This document shows, in pieces, positions 1 through 15,000 of a stretch of 64,000 bases of DNA. The stretch's first letter is position 1; each line of letters begins with the position of its first letter. This DNA is from Eunapius fragilis (taxonomy: Eukaryota > Porifera > Demospongiae > Spongillida > Spongillidae): assembly GCA_963681505.1 (NCBI GenBank), contig OY811972.1, forward strand, positions 12,070,279 to 12,134,278, in the 5' to 3' direction. The notes below the pieces were generated by a model that searched no databases, was not told the origin of the DNA, and saw only the letters and a program-made list of their open reading frames with translations. Made by a program: the position numbers and the translations under genes.

Positions 1-50
1 CACTTAGCCTGGCCACGTGCTGAAACAACCATCAGAGGGGTCCTTCCATC
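1..50 (-). CDS. Ankyrin exon, truncated by window edge
   Basis: After a CTCTTTACAG acceptor the frame reads DGRTPLMVVSARGQAK and runs off the window. Same phase and consensus as the other ankyrin exons. Confidence 0.75.
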
Positions 51-3000
51 CTGTAAAGAGAAGACAATATCACAGGGTGCACCGTACCAGGTGTGTCTCT
101 AACAGAGATGTGTGTGTGGGCAGTATAACCAAAAGGAGTCAAATGAGCAAACAACAGGGTCTGGGGAGGGGGGGGGTCCTCATAAATGACATACTAATGA
201 AAGACTAACAGGTGTGAACACTAATGAATTGGGTGACTTTGCACAAGAATGTTTTATTACCATTACATGTACACCGTACAAGCATGCACCCAACACACGC
301 ACACACACACACACACGGATACACACACACATAGATGTCCACACTGGTGTCAGTCCTGGTGAATATTATCTATGCTGATGGAAAAATATTGCAAGGTTTT
401 GTGTTTGCTACAATCGTGGGAGACGCTGAGGTGAGCTGATGTACCGATTGGCAGCATGCATCCAGCACACAAGGGGGAAGAGGACCAGTGGTAGAAAGGT
501 ATGGTTGATGAACAAACCTATACATGAAGCATGGCTGAGCAAGGGATTTATGTTGAGGAGGGTATGACCCCAATTCAGAAGTAAACTGCCAAGATGATCA
601 GGCGGTGGGAGTTTGTGGACATAAGTGAGCAATGTTGGTTGACTGGACCCAGAAGGGTGAGGATGGGGCAGAGAACTCAATGTGCTTGACGCCATGGAGA
701 TGCCAGGTGATGGATGTGAACACCTGGGTCCAGTGTTTTGCAGTGTATGCTAACATCCTATCGTGAAGACGCCTTTCAAGAGGTACAGCTCCTCACCTAC
801 ATGTCTACTATGAAGGAAGGCTTGGAGTACACTGACCTAGCGTGGGCACAATATGATTCCACATCTCAGACATCAAGCAGTCAGTGCGGGGAAAAGTGTT
901 GTCGTGTGTGCAAACCCATATATTGTTTGTTAGTGTGTTGTATATGCCATAGTTTAGGGATGTCATTGAGTGTATTCATTGCATTTCTGGACGATCACAT
1001 GTCCGAACACTCTCGTGTGCATGCTATTGTTTTGTTCTCGTGTGGTTCAATTCTGTTGTGATTTTGTCGTTCTAATCAGTTAACATCCACGTTGCTCCGT
1101 GAAAACACAACATGGTGATTTTGATTTTCAGTGCAAACCCTGAAGTCCATATAATATTGTTTGCTGGTGATTTGTGATAAGATGCGCAAGTTATATACAT
1201 GACTTGAACATAGTAATAGCAGTGGACCAATATCAGAGCAGTCAGCCTATCATCACACCTTATATATAGCTGTACTGTCTACTGATCATATCACCCATCA
1301 TGGGAGCAGGTCCATTTCTGTCCTTCCCACCCCAGCCAGGTTAAAACATACTTAACCCCCTCTATCACACACTTTCCTTTAAGTATATTAATATACATGT
1401 ACATGTACATCTACATGTACACGCATGATTAAAATCTTTCTGTCATGAGAAAGTTAGTGGGACATACATGTACATGTATATTAAACAATGACAACTGTTG
1501 ATTCTGTAACATTTCTACATTATAAACATAGGTGTGTTCCTTTCACCAAAACCTTTTATTCCAAATCATGTACGGGTACCAGTACATGAAGACCACTGAA
1601 TGGAGCAGATAATTTCATTATTCATTGTACATGTACCAACCTTAGTAGCCTGATTGATATCAGCTCCTGCTTCAATGAGTTTCTTTACTACTTCAAGGTG
1701 TCCATTGAAACATGCTATCCACAATGGACTCTGACCACCCTAATACAAGAGAATGGGTATCATCATCATCTCACCATTTTTATCTTATCATTCACTTATA
1801 AAGATGGGGAGAATTAAATTGTCATTTCAGTACAAAACAAAGATTGTTGATATAAAAGTTGCATGTGAATGTACATGAATCTAAAGACTGTAAGATTTCT
1901 ACAGTACTAAGGAGAACGATACTAGCAAATTATTACTTGGATGCCGCCCACTTAGGTGATAGTTTATCAAGACATAATTCATTAAAGTAGCTGTTTACTG
2001 TGAAATACACACCCTGCTGCCTTCTGCAATAAATGTTTCTACTATTTAGAACCCATGTATTGTCATTGAACGGTGTACCACCTTTTCGTTTCTGTGGCAT
2101 GTCATGATAATGGAGTACATCTCCACAGCAGACAAATGTACCATTGATATGTCAACTTCATGAACATTCATATGCTCTGGACATTATAGTTTCAATAGGT
2201 ACATTTATGATATCATCAGGTTGAACTAAATCATTAACCAAGCCTACATGTGCGTGTACTTTACATTAACCAATACCCTCACTTCAACCATTACTTCCTA
2301 TTACTTTGAAACAGAGTCTTGCTGCCAGAACGCAGTGCAAGTGATGTCCCATCATACACGGATGAACTCAATCCATTGAGAGTATGGTTTTGGTACAAGC
2401 TGTATGGCAAAGTGCACAGTGTTATGTATACTTATTCACTAGCTGAGTAAAAGTGTCTGTTTAAAATTTCCTCAGGTTACGAATCTGTTGTGCATATGAA
2501 TATAACATTGTTAGGTTTGTTTGTGCGTGCATAAATGGGCGAAAGGTTTGTGTATTCAGGGGGGGGCGGGGGGGGGGTCATGGAGGTGATTGAATGAGTT
2601 AGCAGTTGGAAGAATGCAATGAAGCTGCCAGACGCTAGCGGTGGTTAGGATGCGCAAGTGGCAGCTAGTTCAGTCCTTCACCAGAGAACAAGACATAAGG
2701 ACTCTGCTCGTTTAGTTTCTTTATGTGACAATGATCAGTGACCATGTGGCTGAGAGTAGCCATTGCAAAACCTGATCTTCAAGGCAATGCATTCAAAGAT
2801 GAAAAGTATTATACCCTTGCAAGGACTTCCAACCTTCCACAAAATTGCCCACTGTAATGTGTGTCATATGCAGCCGGAGAAGTTGCAAAGCAGGTGTATC
2901 ATTATACACCTGCTTTGAATCTTCCCTGACTGCCATGGCATTGTTCACTAGTCCCTCGCATGCTACATGTATCTCCTGATGGTATCCTAGCATCCTGATG

Positions 3001-6000
3001 ACAATTGGGCAGTTTTCAAGTCCTTGCAAGGCGTATAACCCTTCTCAGCTTCAAATGCCTTGACTTGAGATGGGGTTTGCTTCAGACAGCCTAGTTGTCA
3101 CTGGTTAGTCTCAAAAAGAAACTACACATATGAATGAGTACTGTCCTCCTGCCTAGTATGCCACGTTAGACACTTTTATGTAGGGCATACAAGGCATTCA
3201 GCTTGTACCAAAACCATACACCCAATAGATTGAGTTCATCCATGTATGATGGGTAAGACTAGACATCACTCACACTGCATTCAGGTAGCATTGACTCTGT
3301 ATCGAATCAAAACAAAAGTAAATGTTCTCTGAAAGCATGATCTGCCACAGAAATGAAAAGGAAGCAAGCAAAGTACAATGCACATTCCTGGAAGATGCAA
3401 GAACAGCAGTAACATGAATATAGATTTGTGCACGAACTTAAAATGTTATTTCTGATTCCCTGTGGCTACTTCGTCTAAATAGAATGTTCATGTATGGGTC
3501 CATACATTTACATGCAATTGGCTCAGGTGCACTAATGTCACCCCACATTGGAATAAAAAGCTTAGGCAAAAAACAGACAGACATGTTTAGTGCACAATCA
3601 CTTGTTGTAATATGGCAAAATGCTATGTGGTAAACAGTACCCCAGAATTACCCATCCCTCGTGGATGCACAGTTGAACAATACATGTATGTGCTCCTATC
3701 TGAATTTGTACCAGTTAGTCCAATTTTAAGTCAGCCTACATAGCTATACAAAATGTATCTCGAACATGGCTGGTAGTAACCAGCAAACAGTAAAATGCAC
3801 AAGTGATATGGAACATTCAAATAATACATTTGCTGTATGCCACAGATGGAATGTTATTTGTTCATCATATCACATGTACCTATCAGATCTCACCTTTCTC
3901 CACTTTACACCAGATGAATAAGAACATCACTTACATTAGTTGTTATATTCACTCCAGAACCAGCTCCCAACAAGGTCTGTACAAAATCAAGATGACCTTT
4001 CTGACATGCCACATACAGTGGAGTTTCATTGTCCTGAAAATAAGAGAAGGAACAAAGGCATCACAGATGCACATCAGAATTCTACATCCTGCAGGCATGC
4101 TAATCTCGCAAGCCAGACGTGCTTCGATGTACCGAACAATGACGTACACTGGCCTAGCATGGGCACAATATGATTCCACATCTCAGACATCAAGCAGCCA
4201 GTGAGGGGAAAAATGTTGTCGTGTGTGCAAACCCATATATTGTTTGTTAGTGTGTTGTATATGCCATAGTTTAGGGACATTGAGTGTATTCATTGCATTT
4301 CTGGACGATCACATGTCCGAACACTCTCGTGTGCATGCTATTGTTTTGTTCTCGTGTGGTTCAATTCTGTTGTGATTTTGTCGTTCTAATCAGTTAACAT
4401 CCACGTTGCTCCGTGAAAACACAACATGGTGATTTTGATTTTCAGTGCAAACCCTGAAGTCCATATAATATTGTTTGCTGGTGATTTGTGATAAGATGCG
4501 CAAGTTATATACATGACTTGAACATAGTAATAGCAGTGGACCAATATCAGAGCAGTCAGCCTATCATCACACCTTATATATAGCTGTACTGTCTACTGAT
4601 CATATCACCCATCATGGGAGCAGGTCCATTTCTGTCCTTCCCACCCCAGCCAGGTTAAAACATACTTAACCCCCTCTATCACACACCTTCCTTTAAGTAT
4701 ATTAATATACATGTACATGTACATCTACATGTACACGCATAATTAAAATCTTTCTGTCATGAGAAAGTTGGTGGGACATACATGTACATGTATATTAAAC
4801 AATGACAACTGTTGATTCTGTAACATTTCTACATTATAAACATAGGTGTGTTCCTTTCACCAAAACCTTTTATTCCAAATCATGTACGGGTACCAGTACA
4901 CGAAGACCACTGAATGGAGCAGAGCATTTCATTATATGTACATGTACCAACCTTAGTAGTCTGATTGATATCAGCTCCTGCTTCAATGAGTTTCTTTACT
5001 ACTTCAAGGTGTCCATTGAAACATGCTATCCACAATGGACTCTGACCACTCTAATACAAGAGAATGGGTATCATCATCATCTCACCATTTTTATCTTATC
5101 GTTCACATATAATGATGGGGAGAATTAAAATTATCATTTCAGTACAAAACAAAGATTGTTGATACAACAGTTGCATGTACATGTACATGAATCTAAAGAC
5201 TGCAAGATTTCTACAGTACTAAGGAGCAAATTATTACTTGGATGCCGCCCACTTAGGCGATAGTTTCTCAACTAATATTAAGACATAATTCATTAAAGTA
5301 GCTGTTTACTGTGAAATACACACCCTGCAACCTTCTACAATAAATGTTTCTATTATTTAGAACCCAGGCAATGGCATTGAACAGTGTTCCACCTTTTCGT
5401 TTCTGTGGCATGTCATAATAATGGAGTACATGTCCACAGCAGACAAATGTACCATTGATATGTCAACCTCATGGGCATTCATATGCTCTGGACATTGTAG
5501 TTACAATAGGTACATTTATGTGTGCATGATTGCATAGTGGATGGCCCACAGAAATATGTGAGATGTTTCCATTCTGACATGAATTTAGATTTGTCCATGT
5601 ACATGAACTTAAAATGTTATTTCAGATTCCCTGTTCCTGTGGAACTACTTCATCTAAATAGAATGTTCATGTGTGGGTCATACAATTGGCTCAGGTGCAC
5701 TAATGTCATCCCACATTGGAATAAAAAGCTTAGGCAAGAACAGACAGACATGTATAGTGCACAATCACTTGTTGTAATATGGCAAAATGCTATGAGGTAA
5801 ACAGCACCCCAGAATTACCCATCCCTCGTGGACGCACAGTTGAACAATACATGTATGTGCTCCTCTCTGAATTTGTACCAGTTAGTCCAATTTAAGTCAG
5901 CCTACATAGCTATACAAGATGTATCTCAAACATGGCTGGTAATATCCAGCAAACAGTAAAATGTACAAGTGTGATGGAACATTCAATTAATGCATTTGCT

Positions 6001-9000
6001 GTATTCCACTGCTGGAATGTTTATTTGTTCTTCGTATCACATGTACCTATCACATCTCTCCCTTTATCCACTTTACACCAGATGAATTAGAACATCACTT
6101 ACATTAGATGCTATATTCATTCCAGCACCAGCTCCCAACAAGGTCTGTACTATATCACGATGACCTTTCTGACATGCCACATACAGTGGAGTTTTATTGT
6201 TCTGAAAATAAGAGAAGGAACAAAGGCATCACAGATGCACATCAGAATTCTACATTCTGCAGGCATGCACTGTGGAGCTGTGTTGAATAATTATGTGCTG
6301 CATTCCAAATTTTGCATGAGTTATTAAAATAAAGTCTATTCTGATATAGTCTCTCTCTACACATATGCATACTTAAATGCATCACTTGGTTATACCATAG
6401 ATAGAAAAATAACTTCTATCTAGGAAATCTTCTATCTATGGTTACATCATGGCTAGGTCTCATGCACATGTACACACATGTAGATAGCATGACCATTGAA
6501 AATCTAGATGAGTAAAAGGTACAATCTCATATATAATGATTTTGACAATGGCTGTGGATTACAAAGAATTACAAATACAACACATCGTGTGACAACAAAT
6601 ATATATGCAGAAACATGCATCTATCTGTACACGTACAAATTAATAGAATCTAATATCTATGGTGGTAAGGAGGGATAGAGGTGGTGGTCTGTAGGGATAG
6701 AGGTGGTAGTCTATAGGGATAGAGGTGGTGGGTCTGTAGGGTTAGAGGTTGTGGTCTGTAGGGACAGAGGTGGTGGTCTGTACCTATGCACACAAATGGC
6801 CTTTGAATATGATGATAATAAAACATGCTAAATATAGGTGTGTTCCTTTTCCCAAAACCTTTTATTCCAAATCATGTACTAGTACATTAGCCAGTACATG
6901 AAGACCACTGAATGGAGTGGATCATTTCATTATACAAACCATATCAGCCTGATTGATATTAGCTCCTGCTTCAATGAGTTTCTTTACTACCTCAAGGTGT
7001 CCATTGTAGCTTGCTGTCCACAATGGACTCCAACCATCCTAATAGAAGAGTGATCAATGTATCTGTATCAAATTACTGTAAGATGTCTAATGTGTGTGCA
7101 TGATGTACACATGTACATAACCATGACAACCACATGTGACTATGCACACAAAGGACCAGTGAATATGATGATAGTAATTTTGAACAGTGACATACACATA
7201 AGTCAAGAACATCGATGTTGCTGGTCACTGTCCCATATTTACGATGGATTTGATGTTTGATTTAGTGGTTGTATATGTAATATAACATGTCTGAGGTTTG
7301 TTGACCATTTACTCTTGATATGGGCTTTAGGTAGAGGCTCCTGTTCAAATGTCTTAACACAGCGTCCGCGAGTAAAGTGGGTGAAAACGGCCAAAATTTG
7401 GGGGAGGTTTAAAATATAGAAGGTCCACTGATTATTACTTTTCATTTCTGACGCAGGATACTGTTACTACAACTCTTGAGACAACATTTGACCTGCATTC
7501 AGTGAGAGGACCTTTGGTCTGCCGCATGCTATCTACAAGCTGGCAAGTGACCGGTTGACATCAGTGGCATCCGATGTTTTGCTCGTCCAAAATGTTCCAG
7601 AAGTGCAAAGTATATGAACTGAAATTTGACTTTGGGATTGTCATCGGAAGTTTTGTTAGAAACTTCCATATAGGATTTGACCCCAACTATGAATGTCATT
7701 AAAAAAACGCGACCCGTCTGTAACAACACTCCCGACGATCGGATCGTGTAGCTTGTTTTAGCAATCGATCTAGAAGTCAAAAATGAGTAGTTTCGTTTTT
7801 GTTTCATGTCGCTGAACCGCGTGGTTGTTGAGAACAAGAGTGTACTGCCCGTCCTCGTACCCAGTCTCGGAACAAGGGGCGGGTCGTCTTCTCATTCTTC
7901 TTCTTCTCCTTCTTGGCAACGCATAACTCAGGACAGGAACATTTCTAAGCGATAAAAATTTCACCAATAGCTTCAGAATCGACTGGAGGACTCGCTTTTA
8001 TATAATATATGAAAAAAAAATAAAGAAAACAAGTAAATAAAAACATTCTCTACGAGAAAGTTGGTGGGATATAGGATTTGATTATGACATTGGTGGTGTA
8101 AAAAGCAAGGAAACAAGGTCTTATCAGAAGGGAAAATGTCATAGTCCTATATTTAGCACACAAACAACACATGCCCTAGAAATGTGCTAAATATAGGACT
8201 ATGACATTTTCCCTTCTGATAAGACCTTGTTTCCTTGCTTTTTACACCACCAATGTCATAATCAAATCCTATATCCCACCAACTTTCTCGTAGAGAATGT
8301 TTTTATTTACTTGTTTGTGTTGAAAATCGTTTTACAAGCAACACCGCTGTATGTATCAGGGTGGAGATGTATAGCGCTAGCGCTTGAATAGGATCGCCCA
8401 ACATGTACTTTATGTAAATCAATCCATACAATAGTGTAAAAGTCCACTAGTCACTGTACCAGTGTTGGCTGTGAATGCGCTCCTTCCCTATAGTCACTGG
8501 AGCCAGGCTAGCTGTACACAATGTTGCGAGGCAAACTATTAGCATATCGATACACACGTACATGCATGTACACCATTGATAACGATAATAAAGATTACAA
8601 AATGTTTACTTTCTCTCTGACTTTTAATTTTTAAACTACTAACTTTGCTTTTGATTGTTTTATCATGTTCCAAGGGATGTGGTGGGCATAGTGCAGCCTT
8701 GAGATTTCTCAGGGCTTCTGCAGGCTTGATTGTGGGATTACGCTCTACCAATTCTTCAAGGTGTTTAACATACTGCTTTTGTAGATTGCTTCCTCTTCCA
8801 TTTTTCATTCTCATCATGATCACTAACTGCATTGTCCTCATCACTGGCCTTCTTCCTACCAAACAACTTGGTAATTTCTACACGTTTTTCATTCTCCCCA
8901 GGTAAGGTGTAGCGACCAGGATAGAGTGACTGAAGCTCCTCTAACATAGCACATGGACTCATTTTGTCCGAGGAAACACGAGCTCCTTGATCAAACATCC

Positions 9001-12000
9001 TTTTTATGTTGTACGGTCCAACTATATGCTCGACCATACTGAGCCCCTCGCTGCGGACGCCTAGCCCAACCTTGCAATTGGTGTTTATGGTTATGATTCG
9101 ATCGTTTGTTCCTCTAGCTCTGTTGCCTTTGCTATGTCAATTCTAGCCCTTTTCGCTGCTTTTCTTTGCTCGCTGTCAGTCGATAGCCGCTTCGGACCTT
9201 CGTTGCCCAGTACTCCGAGCAAGCGCCACTCCAGGCTCTATACACCATCACAAGCACATCCACACCTTTTGCATGCGCTGCCACACAATGGCCATGAACT
9301 AACTTTGCATTTGCAACGAAGAGGCTGTTCGGAATCCATTGATCCTGTAGATTAACTATTAGTGGTTAGTTAACTGCAGTATTTGGACTGGTCCCATAAG
9401 CTTCATCACAATTGTTTGGCGAATGGGCATTTGTTTAAAGGATAAAAACGTAATTTGTATCTCTTGCAAAAGTAAGTATGTGATCGGGAAGGGTTTTAGT
9501 ATTCGTATTAGCATTCAAAATCCACTTTATACATACCTTTTTGAGTACCGAACCGCATTTGCACATCTCTTATACAACACATCCATTTGGTACAGGATAG
9601 ATACTTAGTATAATCCGATAGGTTCTTGTACTAGAATTTCATATAGTGCTTACGACTGCATTACTAGTGGACCTTTTTATTTTTTAAATGCCCCCAAATG
9701 GTGACCCAGATTACTCACGGATGCGGTGTTAATATGAAGGAACCTGTATTATACAGATGGTCACGACAGTGGTAAACATGTCTGTAGTATCCATCCTATT
9801 GCTAGCACAGCATGCGTACATACTGGAGATGAATCAGATTGCAGCACAATCTATAATTGGCTTAATGCAAAAAACAAAATCAGAAAGAAGCATAGGGATA
9901 GAGATGGTGGTATAATAGGATAGAGTTGATAGTCAGTAGGGATAGAGGTGGTGGTCTATAGGAATAGAGGTGGTGGGTCTGTAGGGTTAGAGGTTGTGGT
10001 CTCTAGGGACAGAGGTGGTGGTCTGTGGGGATAGAGGAGGTGGTCTGTGGGGACAGAGGTGGTGGTGGTAGGGATAGAGGTTGTGGTCTGTAGGGACAGA
10101 GGTGGTGGTCTGTAGGGATAGAGGTGATGGTCTGCAGGGATTGAGCTGGTAGTCTGTAGTGATAGAGGTGGTGGTCTGTAGGGGTAGATGTGGTGGTCTG
10201 TAGGGATAGAGGTTTGGTCTGTAGGGATAGAGGTGGTGGTCTGTTGGGATTGAGGTGGTGGTCTGTTTGGATCAAGCTTGTGGTCTGTGGGGATAGAGGT
10301 GGCGGTCTGTATGGATAGAGATGGTGGTCAGTGGGGATGGTTGTGGTGGTCTGTAGGGATTAAGATGGTAGTCAGTACTTCACTATGGCCAGTGAATATG
10401 ATGCTAGTAATACATGCTAAATATAGGTGTGTTCCTTTCCCCAAAACCTTTTATTCCTAAAATCATGTACTGGTACATGTGCCAGTACATGAAGACCACT
10501 AAACGAAGTGCATAATTTCATCATACAAACCTTATGAGCCTGATTGATATTAGCTCCTGCTTCAATGAGTTTCTTTACTACTTCAAGGTGTCCATTGTAG
10601 CTTGCTGCCCACAACGGACTCCCACCATCCTAATAGAAGAGTGATCAATGTATCTGTATCAAATTACTGTAAGATGTCTAATGTGTGTGCATGATATACC
10701 CATGTACATAACCATGACAAGCACATGTGACTATGCACACAAAGGACCAGTGAATATGATGATAGTAATTTTGAACAGTGACATACACATAAGTCAAGAA
10801 CATCAATGTTGCTGGTCACTGTCCCACATGTAAGATGGATTTGATTTTTGATTTAGTCGTTGGATATGTAATTAAACATGTCTGAGGTAAGTTGACCATT
10901 TACTCTTGATATGGGCTATAAATAGAGGCCCCTATTTAAATGTCTTAACATGATGGAGCCGGTACATTGTATAATACAGTTGGTCATGACAGTGGTAAAC
11001 ATGTCTGTAGTATCCATACTATTGCTAGCACAGCAAGCTTACATACTGGAGATGAATCAGATAACAGCACAATGTATAATTGGCTTAATGCAAGAAACAA
11101 AATCAGAAAGAAGCATAGGGGATAGAGATGGTTGTATATTTGGATAGAGTTGATAGTCAGTAGGGATAGAGGTGGTGGTCTGTGTGGATAGAGGTAGTGG
11201 TCTGTGGGGATAGAGGTAGTGGTCTGTGGGGATAGAGGTGGTGGTCTGTAGGGATAGAGGTGGTGGTCTGTAAGGATAGAGGTGGTGGTCTGTAGGGATA
11301 GAGGTGGTGGTCTGTGGGGATAGAGGTGGTTGTCTGTGTGGATAGAGGTGGTGGTCTGTGGGAATAGAGGTGGTTGTCTGTGGGGATAGAGGTGGTGGTC
11401 TGTACGGAATGATGGAGCTAGGAACATGGGGTCATGATCATTGGCACACACAGTCATGTCTCACCGCAGTAGTGGCATCAACATTAACCCCTCCATCAAG
11501 CAGCCTGATCACCTCCTCAGTACTGCCATCTGCTGCTGCAGCTATCAGCATCCCTTCCAGTTCCTACAGTGATATCAACATGGGTGAACAGAGAAGTTAC
11601 TACCGTACATGGACAGCCATTCTCATCATACTGCTGTTAGAGGATGTAGTGGTAAAGGCAATGTTTGCCATGTAGGGAACTGATACATTGCTGTAGTATT
11701 ATTTTAACCGCACATGCTACCAGTGGTAAGTGCAAGTTCACATTATGGCTCCACCTCACCAATTCAACATGTCACTCTACACATATCACACTCTATTGCA
11801 TAGAGATATGTCAGTAAGACACATTGGTCTGACCTTATCCTGTTGATTGGCCTGTGCACCCATATCTGACAGCAATTTAACACACTCATCATGGCCACTT
11901 GCTGTAGCATACATCAGTGGGGTCCCTCCATTCTGTAAGGAGATGGTCATATCACATTGTGTGTGCACAAATAGTAGAGGTCATTGGATTATTAATAGAT

Positions 12001-15000
12001 GTACATGGCATTGTCCAATCAGGTTACATGATTTCATTATGCTGTATTCTAATTGTGGTATTATAAATTACTGAAGAACCCACTGAACAACCTACTGAAC
12101 AACCCACTGAACAACGCACTGAACAAACCACTGAACAACCCACTGAACAACCCACTGAACAACACACTGAACAACCCACTGAACAACCCACTGAACAACC
12201 CACAGAACCCACTGAACAACCCACTGAACAACCCACTGAACAACCCACTGAACAACCCACTGAACAACCCACTGAACAACCCACTGATCAACTCCCCTGT
12301 CAGTTTAAGGCAATAACCTGCTCCTAAAGTTCCATGCAGAAATATTAATATACCTAGGCTTGTGAACTTTGTTTTGGTCAAATCCCGCCACGTTTTGAAT
12401 AATTTGTTGAAAAAGACTATTTGCCTTACCTAAGAAGCATATTTTTGTACACACCAACTAACCTTAGGCTGTTCTCCACAACTTCTCCAGTTTTTTACAC
12501 CACTTGGTTTCATACCTACAGCCAATCAAAGCTAAGCGGTTCCACCATATTTAATTAATGTCCCTGGAGGTTACCAGTACATTTTTAAAAATCCTGTTTG
12601 TATTGAATCCAAACATGTCTTTGGACTTCTCGTGAGGAACAGTAGAGAAGCCACTAGTTTTTACAGTCAAATAATGTTTATTTTCCCAAAAGTCATCCTC
12701 TGATGTTGCTAGTCTTCCCCACCACTCTACAAAGTGATCACACTATCACAGTCACCTCATCACAGAATGCAACATTTCACCAAAAGAGACATTCTTCTCT
12801 CACCTTATCCTGGTGATGGGCATGGGCACCCCAATCCAACAGCACTTCAACACACTCTACATGGCCAGCTAGTGCTGCCCAAATCAGTGGTGTCATTCCA
12901 CCCTGCAAGGAGAAGATTATATATATCACAGGCTGGGGAGGAGGAAAGGTCCCATTCAGAAAATATGCACTGCGGGAGTTCAATTATGATGAGGGGAGGG
13001 TTCAATAAGTACATATGCTAAGGGTAGGCTAGACATACACAATTAGTGACAAGAAGTGTGCTCAATTTGGAGACAGAGTAGATAGACTACACAGATAGTC
13101 CTCATAGGTCATAGGTACCAGAGCCATGGTATGAAGGATGGTGGGTATGAGGGTCCAGGTGTTAACAGTACATATGATTTTATTGCAAGAAAACTAAAAA
13201 TGACCTAACACACAAAGTATTCAGGGGTGGAAATAACAGTCAGACATTGGACACTTTCCGAACAATTCCATGTTTTGTCTGTGCAATTTCGACCTTGTGC
13301 AGACAATTTGTCTGTACAATTTATTAGTAAGGTGGTGTTTAACTGGGATTGTTTGATATTAGCCACAGTGCATATAAATTAAAGCAATTCACTTACACAC
13401 GTTAACTTCAAATTACTTAACTAGCATGTAGGACAGCTGCAAAATCATTATTAGGTGCGAGTATTGTTGATATCATGAGAAAAGAAGAAGGGTGAAGTAT
13501 GAGACATATAGTAAGTGATGATAGGGAGTGTCATGAGGCAGGAGTAAATACATGTACAAGGATATAGTTCAGGATTGTCACATTTCATCATGCTTGTGGT
13601 CAGTAATGCTTAGAAAATCATTATAAGAATGGCTGACCAACCCAGAGGTGTGGCTGACCAACCCAGGGGTGTGGCTGACCAACCCAGGGGTGTGGCTGAC
13701 CAACCCAGGGGTGTGGCTGACCAAATTTGGGAATGCTCAAAAAAATTGTCTGAACAATTGTCAAAATTTCTTATTTTCACCACAGTGAATTGCTACTATA
13801 TCATGTTGCACACAATTTACTTTACATGAAAGCAAGTTGACACGAGCATCTCACCTCATCAGTGGCATCAACATTAACCCCTCCATCAAGCAGCCTGATC
13901 ACCTCCTCAGTACTGCCACCTGCTGCTGCAGCTATTAGCATCCCTTCCAGTTCCTACAGGGATATCAACTTGGGTGAACAGATATATGGACAACTATTCT
14001 CATTAAACTGCTGTTAGAGGATGTAGTGGTAAAGGCAATGTTTGTCATGATGGACACTGATGAATTGCAGCTGCATTATTTTTAACCCCACATGCGTGAG
14101 TGCAAGTTCACATTACGGCTCCACCTCACCAACATGCCCCACCCCCAACACTGTACACAGTCTACTGCATAATACAATATGTCAGCAAGACACATTGGTC
14201 TGACCTTATCCTGTTGGTTGGCCTGTGCACCCTTATCTGACATCAATTTAACACACTCATCATGGCCAGCTGCGATAGCATACATCAGTGGGGTCACTCC
14301 ATTCTGTAAGGAGATGGTCATATCACATGGTGTGTGCACAAAAAATGGAGGTCTGGGGAGGAGGGTATTCTACTTACTACTTACATGTAGGAAATGCCAA
14401 TGATGATGGTTGAAATAATAATACCAGTAATTAGAATACAGCACAATGAAATCATGTAACCTGATTGGTCAATGCCAATTGAAGGTACATCTATTAATAG
14501 ATGCCATATCCAATGCATATTTATATCATCTCTCTATCATAGGTAGCAAAGTATCTCATTCACAAAGCACCTACATAATAACTCTATTCGTGAAAATTCA
14601 TTACAAATGGGGAGGAGGAACGGGTCTGCTAAGGCAACTGTACGTAACTTGGCCTTTTGTATATAAGCACCTCACCATAATGTAATAATGACACATCACA
14701 GGGGCAGGGGGAGGGTGTTGAGAATTGGTTGTGTAATGGTGGTGGTATGTAAGTACTTCCTTGTATGGATGGGTTGAATAAAAAATGGCAGGGCCTGTAA
14801 ACAGCATGATTTAACTTACCCCTCACTGATATAGTAATCTAGTCACGTTCCCAGACCAGCAATGTTTATCGCATAATGTATACACATGCTCGTATAGGTA
14901 ACATATAGGGTCTGGGGACGAGACTAATAGTAATCACAGTCACCTCATCAGGCAATGGAACAAAATAACATTCTTCTCTCACCTTATCCTGGTGATGGGC

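Larger units (their letters stand above)
833..5520. repeat. Tandem segmental duplication in ankyrin introns
   Basis: Sequence from about 833 to 2210 recurs at about 4150-5520 (offset near 3.31 kb) with few differences, including exon 1641/4952. Homology resumes about 3420-4090 versus 5577-6260 around exon 3935/6103. About 1.2 kb of the first copy (2213-3400) has no counterpart in the second; it contains the inverted-repeat element at 2311-3300. Confidence 0.85.

Noticed and set aside
12024-12381. Frames of NNPL, LFSG and GCSV repeats
   Set aside because: Products of the 12-bp minisatellite, open on both strands because 12 is divisible by three.
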